From Sipunculus nudus (taxonomy: Eukaryota > Annelida > Sipuncula > Golfingiida > Sipunculidae): DNA of 64,000 nt. The position numbers were made by a program, and so were the translations under genes. Below are positions 22,154 through 33,675 of this stretch, one piece after another. The stretch spans positions 13,917,676 through 13,981,675 of the forward strand of contig CM049311.1 of the NCBI GenBank assembly GCA_026874595.1, in the 5' to 3' direction. Under the pieces are notes generated by a model, which worked only from the letters and a program-made list of their open reading frames with translations, was not told the DNA's origin and searched no databases. The stretch's first letter is position 1, and each line of letters starts with the position of its first letter.

Positions 22154-25005
22154 GATCCCGGCTGACATCACCTCTGGGTATCGGCTGACAACATCTCTTT
22201 ACATCGATCATTACAGCTCTGGAAACCGCCAAAAAGCTAATGACACAGGCTGGCAGTATCTCTGGACACCGGCTGGCAGCACCTCTTGAACCTGTTAGCG
22301 GAACCTCAGGACACCGGCTGACTAAACCTCAGGACACTGGCTGGCAGCACATCTGGACAGCGGCTGGCGCAACCTCTATTTACAACACAATTGGCCACAA
22401 GCTGGCAGGACCTTTAGCACCTACCTCAGATCATAATCTGGCATAACCTACGACTGACAATTCCTCTGGACACGAGATGAAAACAACTCTAGAAACAGAT
22501 TGACAACAGCTTTGGCTACCGTCTGGCAGCACGTCTGGCAGCACCTCTGAACACAAGATTGAAACACATCTGGCAGCACCTCTGGACACCGGTTGTCATC
22601 AGCTCTGGACGCAAGCTGACAGCACATCTAGACCCCGGCTGACAGCACCTCTGGACAAGGTCGGACAACACCACTCGACACCGGCTGACAACACTTCTGG
22701 ACATTGGCTGGTAGGTGCTCTAGACACTGGCTATGAGCATCTCGGGACAACGGCTAGCAGCGCATCTGGACATCGATTGGCAACACAATTGGACACCGGC
22801 TGGCAGCACCTCTGGTAACCAGATGGCACTTACTCTGGACAATGGCTAGCAGCATCTCTGGAAGCAGTTCCGTCTACTGGTTGACAACAGATCTGGACAC
22901 AGGCTGACAGGCCTCTGGACACAGGCTAACAACACTTCTTGTCACCTGCTGGCAGCATATCTGCACACAGGTTTGCAGCACCTCTAGACACGGGCTGACA
23001 AGAGTTATGGAAACTGTTTGACAACACATTAGGGCACAAGCTGGCAGCACATCTTGACACTGGCTTGCAGCACTTCGGAATCAATATAAGCACCTATAGC
23101 ACTGGCTGACAACAGTCTGGAAACTGGTTGACAACACATTTAGGCACAAGCTGGCAGCACATCTTGACACTGGCTTGCATCGCTCTTGACTCAGTATAAG
23201 CACCTCCAGCACTGGCTGACAACACCTCTGTTCCCCGTCTGACAACAGCCCTCGGTACTGGTTGACAACAGCTCTGAACATAGGCTAGCAGCATCTCTGG
23301 ACACCGACTGGCAACACCTGAACACCAGATGGCACCTCCTCTGGAAACCGGCAGACAGTACGTCTGGACAGCGGCTGGCAGCACATCTGGACACAAGCTT
23401 GCAGCACCTCTAGACACCTCTGGAAACCGACGGGCAGCACATCTGGACGAAGGCTGACAGCACATCTGGACACAAGGTAGCAGTACCTCTAAACACCGGC
23501 TGACAACAACTCTGTTCACTGGCTGACAAACGCTTTCGGGATTTGTTAATAACAGCTCTTGAAACACATGCTGGCAGCACTCTCTGGACACCGGCTGGCA
23601 GCACCTTTCAATACAACGATGACAACACCTCTGGACACAGACTGACACCTGCTCTGGACACTGGCTATAAGCACCTCATGAAACCGACTTGCAACACCTC
23701 TGGAGACCGGTTGGCAACACCTCTTGACACTGGCTGGGAACTCCTCTGGACACTGTCTAACAGCAACTCGTGCCACCGATTTGAAGCACCTCTGAACACC
23801 CTTAGAAACAGGCGGGCAGCACATCTGGACGAAGGCTGGCAGCACATCTGGACACCAGGTTGCAGTACCTCGAAACACCGGCTGACAACAACTCTGTTCA
23901 CTGGCTGACAACAGCTTTTGGGACATGTTAATAACCGCTCTTGAAACACATGCTGGCAGCACTCTCTTGACACCGGCTGGCAGAACCTCTGAACACAGGC
24001 TGAAACACCTCTGGACACCGGCTGGCAGCACCTCTCTAGACAACGGCTGGCAACTCCTCTGGAAACCGGCTAGCAGCACATCCGGATGACGGCTGGCAGT
24101 ACATCTTGACACCAGCTTGCAGCACCTCTGGACACTGGCTGACTTCACCTCTGTCCTTCGGCTGAAGCAGCTCCGTCTACTGGTTGAAAAAAGATCTTGA
24201 CACAGGCTGACAGCCCTCTTGACACAGGCTGACAATACTTCTTGACAACTGCTGGCAGCACATCTGAGCACCTCTAGACACGGGCTGACAAGAGTTCTGG
24301 AAACTTGTTGACAACACATTTAGGCACAAGCTGGCAGCACATCTTGACACTGGCTTGCAGCACTCGGGACTCAGTATAAGCACCTCTAGTACTGGCTGAA
24401 AACACCTCTGTTCACCGTCTGACAACAGCCCTCGGGACTGGTTGACAACAGCTCTGAACATAGGCTAGCAGCATCTCTGGACACCGGCTGGCAACAACTC
24501 TAAACACCAGAGGGCACCTCCTCTGTAAACCGGCAGGCAGCACATTTGGACGACGGCTGGCAGCACATCGGGACACCAGCTGGCAGCACCTTTAGACACC
24601 GGATGACAACCCTCTGTTCACTGGCTGACAAACGCTTTCGGGATTTGTTAATAACAGGTCTTGAAACACATGCTGGCAGCACTCCCTGGACACCGGCTGG
24701 CAGCACCTCTCTAGACAACGGCTGACAACACCTCTAGACACCGGCTGACACCAGCTTTCGGGACTTGTTAATAACAGCTGGCAGTACCTCTGTACACCGG
24801 GTTGCAGCACCTCCGGACACAGGCTGAAGCACCTCTGGACTCCGGGTGGCAGCACCTCTCTAGACAACGGCTGACAACACCTCTTCGGACACAACTCCTC
24901 TGGAAACCGGCTAGCAGCACATCCGGACGACGGCTGGCAGTACATCTCTACACCAGCCTGCAACACCTCTGGCAATGGCTGACTTCATCTCTGAAAATAG
25001 GTTGG
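22154..25005 (+). repeat. 23-bp minisatellite, ~2.85 kb (left arm)
   Basis: Degenerate tandem array with consensus near CTCTGGACACCGGCTGGCAG plus CAC. At 23 bp per unit this is about 120 copies. Larger blocks are repeated inside it: the stretch around 22,940-23,260 recurs near 24,230-24,440, and that around 23,400-23,600 recurs near 23,800-24,000. It sits in an intron between the 201-nt exon and the stalk exons. The unit lacks stops in most frames, so long Cys-rich frames appear on the minus strand. These follow from the repeat and are not listed as genes. Confidence 0.93.
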
Positions 25006-25573
25006 AAATTCATATCTTAACTCATTTCGAGCGTCAAGTTGGAATTGGTTATTTTTAATACTATAATGTGTACATTGAACATGTGTATATGCACATGCGA
25101 TATTTACGCTTGAACCTTATCAGATGACTACAGATGCAGTTTTTACCATGCATGTTTGACGATCAGGTTACCCTTTTGGACCCAAATATGCAGAAAAACG
25201 AGATGTTCGTTACAGCGAGGTTTAGATATTTGATATGAACAGTTAAGAAAACTGGGACTATAACATATGGTCGTTTTTCCAGATGGTCGATAGACTGCGG
25301 TGGTCGTTCGGCGAGGGTTTAGTAAAGTTCAACTTTTGACAGATTTGAAACCTATGTCCATATGTCTTGAAAATGCACTAACCTTGTCATACAGAATGCT
25401 TTAATAAACATGTTTCCTTTTCTGCCTTAGTCAAAAAACGGATTGAAAAATATAATACCTACAACCTTTACATATTCTCTTTTGCTCAGGATAGTGCAAC
25501 ATATACCTAAAGACCAGTCTTTTACCCACGTATTCTCGTTGATATAGTCTCAACATCTTTTTAAATGTTGCAG

Positions 25574-25642
25574 TTTTGAAGGATACAGATCCTCCATTAA
25601 CTTTTGCAACAGAGACGATAACCTCAGTTGACACAAATAAAG
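25574..25642 (+). CDS. Gene B stalk exon 1, left arm
   Basis: 69-nt exon, phase 1-1, acceptor TGTTGCAG, donor GTAAAT. It encodes L-K-D-T-D-P-P-L-T-F-A-T-E-T-I-T-S-V-D-T-N-K. A short Thr/Ser/Pro-rich module just outside the membrane fits a stalk, likely O-glycosylated. Its phase joins the transmembrane exon at 26,486. The same module occurs three times in the right arm. Confidence 0.7.
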
Positions 25643-26086
25643 GTAAATTTCATACTTCTTACTGTTTCTTGGTTCCGCATTTCTCGATGTCGGGCCTGCT
25701 TCGATGACCTGTTCATTTCCTGTTTTTCCAACCCTTATTTTCTATCAAATTTAATGACTACCAGATTTTTTTTAAAACCGTCACAATTATCAGCACCAAA
25801 TTTCAAAAGAATATTTGCCTTTCACTCAGTTCTCTATTTATAAACTACTTGTAGTACCTTCGGAATATATCTAAAAAAATAATCATCCCGAAAAATCATT
25901 GTTCACAGTCACCTGTATTTTTCAAGGATCCGGTAATTGTTAATGCTTTATCCTTGTAATTAAATCAACTGGCGTCCTCCCTTACAACATATATGTTGCT
26001 GCTTCTTTGAAAACTAGTGATTAGTTCTCAGAGAGTCAAAATGTAGACCAGTCTTTGACCTACGTATTCTCGTTGATATAGTTTGA

Positions 26087-26151
26087 GATGGATACAAATC
26101 CTCCATTATATTTTGCAGCAGAGACGATAACCTCAGTTGACACAAATGAAG
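26087..26151 (+). pseudogene. Gene B stalk exon 2, left arm, acceptor deleted
   Basis: Second copy (M-D-T-N-P-P-L-Y-F-A-A-E-T-I-T-S-V-D-T-N-E) about 513 bp downstream, within a tandem duplication of exon and flanks. Compared with copy 1, about 25 bases including the TTGCAG acceptor are missing just upstream, so it can hardly be spliced in phase. The donor GTAAAT is kept. Confidence 0.6.
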
Positions 26152-26485
26152 GTAAATTTCATACTTCCTACTTTTTTACTGTTTCTTTGTTCCGCATTTC
26201 TTACAGTGGGGCCAGCTATATTGACCTGTACATTTCCTGTTTTCCCAACCCTTATTTTCTATCACATTTAATGACTTCTAGATTTATACCAAAACCGTTA
26301 CAACTATAAGAACCAAATTTCAATTTTGTATAATGACTGCAACCTCATGTGTGATATATAGGTTCAGTCAGAAATTATATAATTGCGATGTAATCTTTTG
26401 ATTGCGCCACCATCGTGGAAAACTTCTGATATTGTGTTTTCAATTTCTTAATTACCTACAGTCATGTAAAATATTTTTCATAAAG

Positions 26486-26576
26486 GCGTAGTGGTGGATT
26501 GGAGAACGGTTGGCGGAGTTGTTGCGGGAACTATTCTGCTTGTTATGGTTGCCAATACTGCCGCCTGTTTTGTCAT
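26486..26576 (+). CDS. Gene B transmembrane exon, left arm
   Basis: 91-nt exon, phase 1-2, between acceptor CATAAAG and donor GTGAGC. It encodes VVDWRTVGGVVAGTILLVMV and ANTAACFV: one membrane-spanning helix with small residues and a closing Cys. The following exon begins with basic residues, giving a type I orientation. The right copy at 32,548-32,638 and the gene A copy at 50,000-50,080 are related. Confidence 0.78.
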
Positions 26577-26981
26577 GTGAGCAATTAATTTTAATTACTC
26601 CGTTAACTTATACTACATTAACTGAATTTTGCTCATGATCAATATTTAAGCTGTGCTATAAACATTGAATTCTTGATAAAAAAAAGCCCACACTTGGAAA
26701 TCCCCACTAAATATACATTAATTGTAACGACACTGTACAGCGTTTGTTTTTATCTTGTACATTATGTGCGCTTAAAAATCCGAAAGAAAATAATTTGAAT
26801 CATTATTAAGTATAGCTTTGAAAGAAATATACTATGTTTCTTTACCAAATGTCCTTTTCATTACTAATGGTGATAATCAGACTAAATAACTTGGCAATTA
26901 TAGGAAGGATACTAAATCTGTTATCATAAATCTTAGATATCATAAAAAAACTATCCAATATAATAGTATGCTGTGTCATAG

Positions 26982-27111
26982 GATTAGGCGACGAAGAAAG
27001 GTAACCATCAGCAAAACAGAGGAGATCCAGGAAATGGAAGAACGAAATGATCAAAGCCTGGAACCAGATCATGTAGAACTTGAAGAAATATACTCAGAAG
27101 ATGGTTTGTAG
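26982..27111 (+). CDS. Gene B cytoplasmic-tail exon, left arm
   Basis: After the GTCATAG acceptor one base completes the Met codon from the membrane exon. RRRRKVTISKTEEIQEMEER, then EPDHVELEEIYSEDGL, then TAG at 27,109-27,111 follow. The basic start is a stop-transfer signal and the single Tyr lies in EEIYSED. In the gene A tail the place of this TAG is CAG, and homology continues downstream (K-S-E-D-A-S-A-K-Y-H-Q-P-P-P-D-D-D to about 27,300), so the gene B tail seems to be a shortened form. The same TAG is in the right arm, so shortening predates the duplication. Confidence 0.72.
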
Positions 27112-27300
27112 ATCTAAGAACACATCCTTCAATCTGGGGCTTCTAGGAAGTCAGAGGATGCTTCTGCTAAGTATCACCAGCCGCCGCCAGATGACGACAA
27201 ATGTTACCACATCATTACAGATACATTTCTATGAATCAGCAGAGCAAATCGCAAGGGCGGCGTGTCATTTTATTCAGATTGACTTAAGAGATTGACAGGG
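27112..27300 (+). pseudogene. Relic of the longer tail downstream of the gene B stop
   Basis: The frame beyond the stop still resembles the gene A tail: Y-H-Q-P-P-P-D-D-D corresponds to E-Y-Q-E-A-S-P-D-G-D, and YESAEQIARAA to YESADNVARAL. It contains further stops and a frameshift. It is probably 3' UTR now. Confidence 0.55.
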
Positions 27301-28922
27301 AATTTTGAAATGGTTTTGACAACAAATATACGAAGAGACAGCTTTGTGAAGTGAGCTATTTGAGAAACTAATGGAAATGAGACAAAGAATTATACAATAC
27401 ATACATGCATTCAATATCTTGTATGCATTGCCCCCCCCCTCACTTGGAAGAATGAGGGCGTGTTTGTTTACTAATTTGAGATAAGCCTGTGTTAAAGAAT
27501 TAAATAACACATATATAATATATTAAATATAAAATATAAAATAACTTTAATTCTTCATTAACAAAGAACAAGCTTTTTAAAACTGACCAGTGTGGGGTTA
27601 TATTATATAACATTATATCTTTGTTTATTACGAATATTGTCAATTTCTTGCGTCAATACCCGGCGGGCAACCGCTTCGCTAGATCGCAAGCTTCACACCG
27701 TTGGGTCCGCTTTGTTGTACACCTTGAACATAAATATACATACATAATTCTTTGAATTTGTTTTTTGTGTTTACTGTTTGCATTCGGTAACTATTGCTAA
27801 GTAAATCCATTCGGTGTCATTAGATGATGGTCGAAGAAACTGATTATCAAAATGCAAATTTATACGTTTCAAGATCCTGGTGATATGAACATCATAGGTT
27901 ACGAGGGTTTTCAGGGTTTACCAGTATAATATTTTGGTAAAAATTACATTATTGGACTGTTAATTTGTTTGGTATCATTAACTTAGTCCATTTGTTATAG
28001 CCTCTTGCATAAGTATCTTAGGTAAGATCGTAAATCTTCAGAGTTCCATTTCGGTTTGGAACTACATAATATAATTCGTATAATGCTATGAGTCACTCAA
28101 AAAATCACAGGTTTGTCTGTAATACACTCCTGTATGGCACTGCACTCCCATTCACCTGTTCGAGGGTCGATCAGCAAAAAGCTCACTGCTCCTCGGGTGA
28201 GTTTTGAACACCCAACCCCCCGCCTTTTAGTCTTGTGATCCGTCCCCAGTGGCATAAGACACGTGACGGGTTGCATGGTAAGTGCAGGTAATGATGCATG
28301 TAAACGTGTTCGTTTATATCCATAGATTTTGCAGATAATTTACTTAAAGTAATGTGTTACGAATGTCTTCAAAAAACAGCTCGTTTCACAACATTATCTT
28401 TTCAGTTAAAGTAAAATACCCTACTAAGGATGGGTTTGGTTAATAATATTCTGAAATACACTGGTTTTGCGGCCTTATTTTTTACACAAAATATTTGTAG
28501 ACCTACAGTCAAATAGCCTTGTTAACGTTACCTATGGTTCTTCTATTGATACTTTAAATGAAAGTCACAAGGATATTTAGAGGTAAGGCTGGCAAATAAC
28601 ACTAAGCCAAATCCATCTCATAAAATACTCTATTCCGTGTAAGAATTGACATATACACTACTACAGTACTTTAATATTTTAAAACAAACCCCGGAGCAAA
28701 AAAAGCTTAATATATACTCAGTCTCTATCAACGTCAACTGATATCATCAGAGTAAGTTGGTTTAATAATAATGGCCACAAGGAGAAGCTTTGGCTCCATT
28801 ATCATATACAGACGTTATGACTTAGTTACTGAAAAGATACATGTTCAACTAACAGATCAACATAAACGGTGAAATAGAAACACTGCATAAAATGGATAAA
28901 GTTTCATACATTCATTTGATGC
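27301..28922. other. Left-arm 3' flank of gene B, no further gene seen
   Basis: Homologous to 30,318-31,830. Contains the SINE fragment at 28,107-28,262 and a C-run near 27,431. No exon supported. Confidence 0.55.
28107..28262 (-). mobile_element. tRNA-derived SINE fragment, left copy
   Basis: On the minus strand: GGCA...GGGGACGGATCACAAGACT, a B-box-like GTTCAAAACTC, then GAGGAGCAGTGAGCTTTTTG and an end in CAGGAGTGTATTACAG. The right copy is at 30,937-31,110 on the plus strand. Head-only tRNA resemblance; not a functional tRNA. Confidence 0.5.
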
Positions 28923-29475
28923 CTTCTTTACTTTCTTTAACCCTTTCATACATGTATTCTGTGATATCTGTAGTTTTTGTACCCCTTTCCTGTTAAATGC
29001 ACCCACACAGTCCCATTAATTAGATTTCTGTTGCCAATTGAGTACACGCCATTTAAATTTTTTTATGGTTAATTTAACCAGCAACATTTATGACAAAAAA
29101 ATTCTCAATATTATGTCATAAACCAATCAAAGTTAATCAACATGGGCTATACCCAGACCTCTGCTTTTTTAATTAGACGCATTTATCCTCCTCATTACAA
29201 CCATTAATGTTGCTAATGCTTTGCTCCTCGAATTTTATTTTCAAAGGCATAATTTTTTACAGGCATTTTTACAAATACATGTATAAACAAAAGTGAAACA
29301 ACGCAACCTAATTGAGTAAGCGATATAGGACAAATATCAAATTTGTTTTCGAAACGTATTCTTATTAATACATACATTTTTTCTTAATTTCTTATTTAGA
29401 ATATTCAAGTATGATGTGTATATCTGTGCATTATGTCATCATATAAATATCAAACCCGATGACACAATATGTTTT

Positions 29476-29735
29476 AGGAACAAACGACGAAGAATTAAAA
29501 CTATCATAATAACACCAAAAAACGTAAATATTTGAATGACAGGACCGTAAAACGGACTCAGATTATGAAGAGAGATAGAAGATATAAGCATACGAGATGC
29601 TTTCCAGATATTGAGACACATCCTTATATTCTTAGGCTTCTAGATATCAACAGAACGCTACACCAGAGTATCACCAGCCACCGCCAGATGTCGACCCAGT
29701 CAATCACGTGATTAAAGAACACTTGGTTTATAAGT
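29476..29735 (+). pseudogene. Third copy of the receptor tail exon, in the spacer
   Basis: After TTTTAG the sequence encodes N-K-R-R-R-I-K, the basic start seen in the other tails. It soon hits a TGA (after the KNVNI block), while later parts still match: T-P-E-Y-H-Q-P-P-P-D-V-D and EHLVYK. No transmembrane exon is seen upstream, and the region has no counterpart on the right side. It is probably a remnant of a further gene copy lost during the rearrangement. Confidence 0.6.
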
Positions 29736-29778
29736 GTGCATGTGCCCATTGTGCAGGGTAATAGTTTCGGTTTTAAGG

Positions 29779-29889
29779 ATGAGGCTAACAGAGCTTGCGA
29801 TATTTTGGTTGACAATATTATATGCAACCATTGTACAAGGAGATGAAGCCAGCCACTCAGAAAATGAGGGTGGGATATTATATGGTTAT
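29779..29889 (+). CDS. Orphan signal-peptide exon
   Basis: The ATG opens M-R-L-T-E-L-A-I-F-W-L-T-I-L-Y-A-T-I-V-Q-G, a good signal peptide with likely cleavage after the G, then DEASHSENEGGILYGY and a strong GTAAGC donor at 29,890. It ends in phase 0. Exons following on the plus strand would fall in the right arm, whose receptor genes run the other way, so this first exon looks cut off from its gene. It lies about 45 bases after the third tail-exon copy, as expected for a tandem array of receptor genes. No family recognised. Confidence 0.5.
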
Positions 29890-30019
29890 GTAAGCGGCAG
29901 TAATCTATATTGTGACATAATGTGTCATTTTACCTCATAAATCCAAGGAATATATTTATGTTATTTTCAGTGTTGGGTTTGCTTTTTTTATTCATATATA
30001 TATGTGTGTGTGTGTGTGT

Positions 30020-30170
30020 GTATAATGCGTGTAGCCGTGTTAGTCTCTTAGTGTATAGATAAAAGGATGAAGACGCCTTAGTGTTGACTGTTTAATTCAA
30101 CCACGAGCTTTCGGAGCTTATAGCTTCTTCATCAGGTGTCAAGTGGAAAGGTATAGAAATGGGCTGTGTA
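30020..30170 (-). mobile_element. Penelope-like or related repeat with hammerhead-like motif
   Basis: The minus strand reads CTGATGA (30,129-30,135), a short self-complementary AGCT...AGCT stem, GAAA (30,109-30,112), then ...AACAGTCAACACTAAGGCG and AGACTAACACGGCTAC at the far end (about 30,027-30,043). CUGAUGA-stem-GAAA is the hammerhead ribozyme core, known in Penelope-like retroelements. The AGACTAACACGGCTAC end belongs to repeats widespread in animals. Stem II is short and has an A-C mismatch at its base, so activity is doubtful. Assignment is from memory of the motif. Confidence 0.5.
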
Positions 30171-30936
30171 TATATATGTGTGTTACATAAACAATTTCTA
30201 ATGACCATAATGCATGGTGTAGTGTAATTGATCTGTGATTGGCTATTCTGAATTTGTACCATGTTGACCCAGGTTCCGAGTGTGTCATTGTTATATACCT
30301 ATAATGCTAGGTTATGAGTGTCGAATGAGTGTATACGATTTTATCCATTTTATGCGGTTTTGTATTTCAGGGAACATATTGATCTGTTAGTTGAACATGT
30401 ATTTTTTTCTGTAACTAAGTCATTACGTCTCGCCATCTGTATATGGTGATGGAGCCATAGCTACACCTTGTGGCAATCATTATTAAACCAACTTACACTT
30501 ATGAGTATATATTAAGCTTCTTTGTTCAGGGGTTTGTTTTAAATTACACAGTAAATGCTGTAATGCGTATATGTCAATTCTTACACGGAATAGCGTATTT
30601 TATGAGATGGAGTTGGCTTAGTGTTATTTGCCAGCCTTGCCTGTAAATATCCTTGTGATTTTAATTCGAAGTATAAAGAGACAAACCATGGGTAACGTTT
30701 ACAAGGCTATTTGACTGTAGGTCTACAAATATATAAGGCCGCAAAACCAGTGTATTTTAGAATATTATTAACCAAAACTGTCCTTAATAAAGTATTTTAG
30801 ATCAACTGAAAAGATAATATTGTTAAACGACCTGTTTTCATAACACATGGGCTATACTTTTAGTAAATTGTCTGCATAATCTATGGATTCAAAACGTTTA
30901 CATGCATGATCACCTGCTATTACCTTGCAAACCATT

Positions 30937-31110
30937 ACGTGTCTTATGGCACGGGGGACAGATCACAAGACTCAAAGGCGGGGGGTTGTGTGTTCAAAAC
31001 TCACCCGAGGAGCAGTGAGCTTTTTGACCCTCCAACAGGGTAAGCGCTTTCAAGGCAGAATGGGAAGGCAGTGCCATACAGGAGTGTATTACAGACAAAC
31101 CTGTGATTTT
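30937..31110 (+). mobile_element. tRNA-derived SINE fragment, right copy
   Basis: Inverted counterpart of 28,107-28,262: GGGGACAGATCACAAGACTC, a GTTCAAAACTC B-box-like stretch and GAGCAGTGAGCTTTTTGACC. It also includes about 30 bases (AGGGTAAGCGCTTTC...) missing on the left. Confidence 0.5.
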
Positions 31111-32013
31111 TTGATTGACTCATAACATTTTATGAAGCGTTTCCTATCGTCCTGTCATGTAGTCTCATAAGAAATGAAATCTGAAGATTTCTCTTACCTA
31201 AAAGAATTACCTATCAGAGCATACACAATGAATTCAGTTATGATACTAAACAGTCCAAAAATGTTATTATAACGAAATATTATACTGGAAAAATCTGAAA
31301 TACCTCGAAAAATATGATGTTTAAATCACCAGGATCTTTAACCGCTTCTTTTTGCATTTTGATGATCAGTCTGGTCGACAACGGATGGATTTACTTAGCG
31401 ATAATTTCTGAATACAAACTGTAAACAAACAATACAAATTGAAAGCATAATGTATGTTTATTGTTATACAAGATATACATCAAAGCGGACCCAACGATGC
31501 GAAGCTTGCAATCTAGCAACAATAATCGTAATAAGGAAAGATAAAATGTTTGCCCAATGTTGGTCAGTTTCAAACAGCCTGTTCCTTGTTTATGAAGAAT
31601 TAAAGTAATTTTATATAATATATATTGCCTTCGTTAACACAGGCATATCTCACATTAATAAACAAACACAAAATCTTCTAAGTGCGGGGGGGGGCAGTAC
31701 ATACAAGATATTGAATACATGTATTGTGTAATTCTCTGTCTCATTTCCATAAGTTTCTCAAACAGCTCACTTCAGAAAGCTGTCTCTTCGTACAGCAGTT
31801 GCAATCATTACTTAAAATTTCTTGTTAATTTCTTTCTGTCAGTATCAAAAAAGACACGCCGCCCTGGATATTTGGTCTGCTGATTCTATAGACAACAATG
31901 TTTTCTGTAATGATTGGATAAACTATGTCGACATCTGGCGGCGGCTGGTGATACTTAGCAGAAGCATCCTCTGACTTTTCAGAAGCCCCAGATCGAAGGA
32001 TATGTTCTTAGAT
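31111..32013. other. Right-arm 3' flank of gene B
   Basis: Homologous to 27,112-28,100. The tail relic at about 31,850-32,013 (minus strand) retains Y-H-Q-P-P-P-D-V-D and an ENIVVY block. A G-run lies near 31,686. No other gene. Confidence 0.5.
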
Positions 32014-32143
32014 CTACAAACCATCTTCTGAGCATATTTCGTCAAGCTCTGCATGATCTGGTTCCAGGCTTTGATCATTTCTTTCCTCCATTTCCTGGAT
32101 CTCCTCTGTTTTGCTGATGGTTACCTTTCTTCGTCGCCTCATC
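32014..32143 (-). CDS. Gene B cytoplasmic-tail exon, right arm
   Basis: Acceptor GTCATAG, then RRRRKVTISKTEEIQEMEER and EPDHAELDEICSEDGL with TAG at the end. It differs from the left copy in that the only Tyr (EEIYSED) is Cys here (DEICSED), so any phosphotyrosine function would be lost. Same length and stop as the left copy. Confidence 0.68.
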
Positions 32144-32547
32144 CTATGACACAGCATATGATTATATTGGATAGTTCATTTATGATATCTAAGATTTATG
32201 GTAACGGTTCTTGTATCCTCCCTATAATTGTCAACATATTTGTTCTGATAATCATCATTAGTAATTAAATGGATATTTTGTCAAGAAACATATTATGTTC
32301 CTTACATTTCTATGATTAATAATTATTAAAATTATTTTCTTTCGGGTGTTAAGCGTATATAATGGCCAAGATTTAAAAAAAAACGCTGCAGAGTGTTGTT
32401 ACAGATCATGTGTATTTTGTGGGGATTCCCAGAGGTGGGCATTTTTCTCAACAATTTAATGTTTATATCACAGTTTGAATATTGATTATGAGCAAATTTA
32501 GGTAAATGTAGTATAAGTTAACAGAGAAATTAAAATAAATTACTGAC

Positions 32548-32638
32548 ACGACAAAGCAGGCGGCAGTAGTGGCAACCATAACAACCAGAACAGTTCCACC
32601 AACAGCTCCGCCAACTGTTCTCCAATCCACCACTATGG
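32548..32638 (-). CDS. Gene B transmembrane exon, right arm, acceptor changed
   Basis: 91 nt encoding IVVDWRTVGGAVGGTVLVVM and VATTAACFV. The frame is open, but the acceptor AG of the left copy is TG here (complement of 32,639-32,640) and the donor is GTCAGT rather than GTGAGC. Normal splicing is doubtful. Rich in Gly and Val, as for a membrane helix. Confidence 0.65.
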
Positions 32639-33135
32639 CATTATAAAAACCAATTTACATGATTGTAGGTAATTCAGAAATTGAAAACACAATATCAGAT
32701 GTTCCAACAGTGGTGGCGCCATCAAAAGATTACATCATTCTCCCAGTTATATAATTTTGACTACACCTATTTATCCTCATGAGGTTGCAGTCATTATACA
32801 AAATATGTATTCGCAAAATATTGTAAATATAAAATTCCATTTAGAGAGATCAATGAATTCTTACTCATTTGATTCTTCTCTTGATAAAAACAGATCATCC
32901 CCGAAAGTTGCACAACATGTAGTTAATAAACAGAGTACTGAGTGAAAGGCAAATATTCTTTTGAAATTTGGTGCTAATTGTTGTTACGGTTTTAAAATAT
33001 ATCTAGGAGTCATTAAATGTGATGGAAAATAAAGAGTTGGAAAAACAGGAAATGTACAGGTCAATATAGCTGGCCCCACAGTTAGAAATGCGGAATCAAG
33101 ATAAAGTAAAAAAAAGTATGATGTATGGAATTTAC

Positions 33136-33204
33136 CCATATTTGTGTCAACTGAGGATACCGTCTCTGCTGCAAAAGTTAATGGTGGATTTGTAGCCATC
33201 ACAT
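33136..33204 (-). CDS. Gene B stalk exon, right copy 1
   Basis: 69 nt, phase 1-1, acceptor TGTTGCAG and donor GTAAAT. Encodes V-M-A-T-N-P-P-L-T-F-A-A-E-T-V-S-S-V-D-T-N-M. Part of a tandem series with a period of about 540 bp. Confidence 0.65.
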
Positions 33205-33675
33205 CTGCAACATTTCATAAGATTTTGAAACAATGTCAACGAAAATGCTTGGGTTAAGGACTGGTCAACATTTTGACTAAATGAGAACTACACACTAGTT
33301 TTTAAAGAAGCAGCAACGTTTATGTTGTTAGGTCTGACGCCAGTTGATTTAATTACAAGGATAAAGCATTAAGAAAAACCGGATCCTTGAAAAATACAGG
33401 TGACTATGAACATTGATTCTCGAGAAGATTATTTTTTTAGATATCTTCCGAAGGTACTACTTGTAGCTTATAAACAGAGTACTTAGTGAAAGGCAATATT
33501 CTTTTGAAATTTGGTGCTGATAGTTGTGCCGTTTTTAAATAAATCTAGATTTCATTAAATGTGATAGAAAATAAGGGTTGGAAAAACAGGAAATGAACAG
33601 GTCAAAAGAGATGGACCCACGGTAAGAAGTGCGGAACCAAGATACAGTAAAAAAAGGATGATGTATAGAATTTAC

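Larger units (their letters stand above)
3068..28922 (+). repeat. Left arm of a ~50-kb imperfect inverted duplication
   Basis: Reading this arm forward matches reading 52,243 down to 30,318. Anchors seen by eye are 3,116/52,196 (tail exon edge), 4,329/49,613 (tail exon A), 7,585/46,150 (candidate Ig-like exon), 13,740/45,380, 15,586/41,964 (lectin-like exon), 17,762/39,384, 18,541/38,550, 25,574/34,283, 26,486/32,638, 26,982/32,143 and 28,800/30,450. The anchor sum drifts between about 53.7 and 59.1 kb because each arm has its own insertions and deletions. Left-only blocks are about 3,640-4,060, 5,943-6,697, 8,440-13,580 and 20,217-22,153. Homology stops at about 3,068, inside a coding exon, and at about 28,922. 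Confidence 0.93.
28923..30317. other. Unpaired spacer of the inverted duplication
   Basis: No inverted match between its two halves. It holds a third receptor tail-exon copy, an orphan signal-peptide exon and a Penelope-like repeat. 28,923-29,470 shows nothing recognisable. Confidence 0.7.

Noticed and set aside
23546-24319. 257-codon Cys-rich open frame on the minus strand
   Set aside because: Lies wholly within the 23-bp minisatellite. Similar frames exist in all three phases and in the right arm, and there is no signal peptide, splice signal or unique sequence.
27097-27150. Short intron removing the gene B tail stop
   Set aside because: The potential intron (GTTTGT...TTCTAG) is only about 50 nt with a poor donor. 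The stop is shared by both arms, consistent with an older shortened tail.
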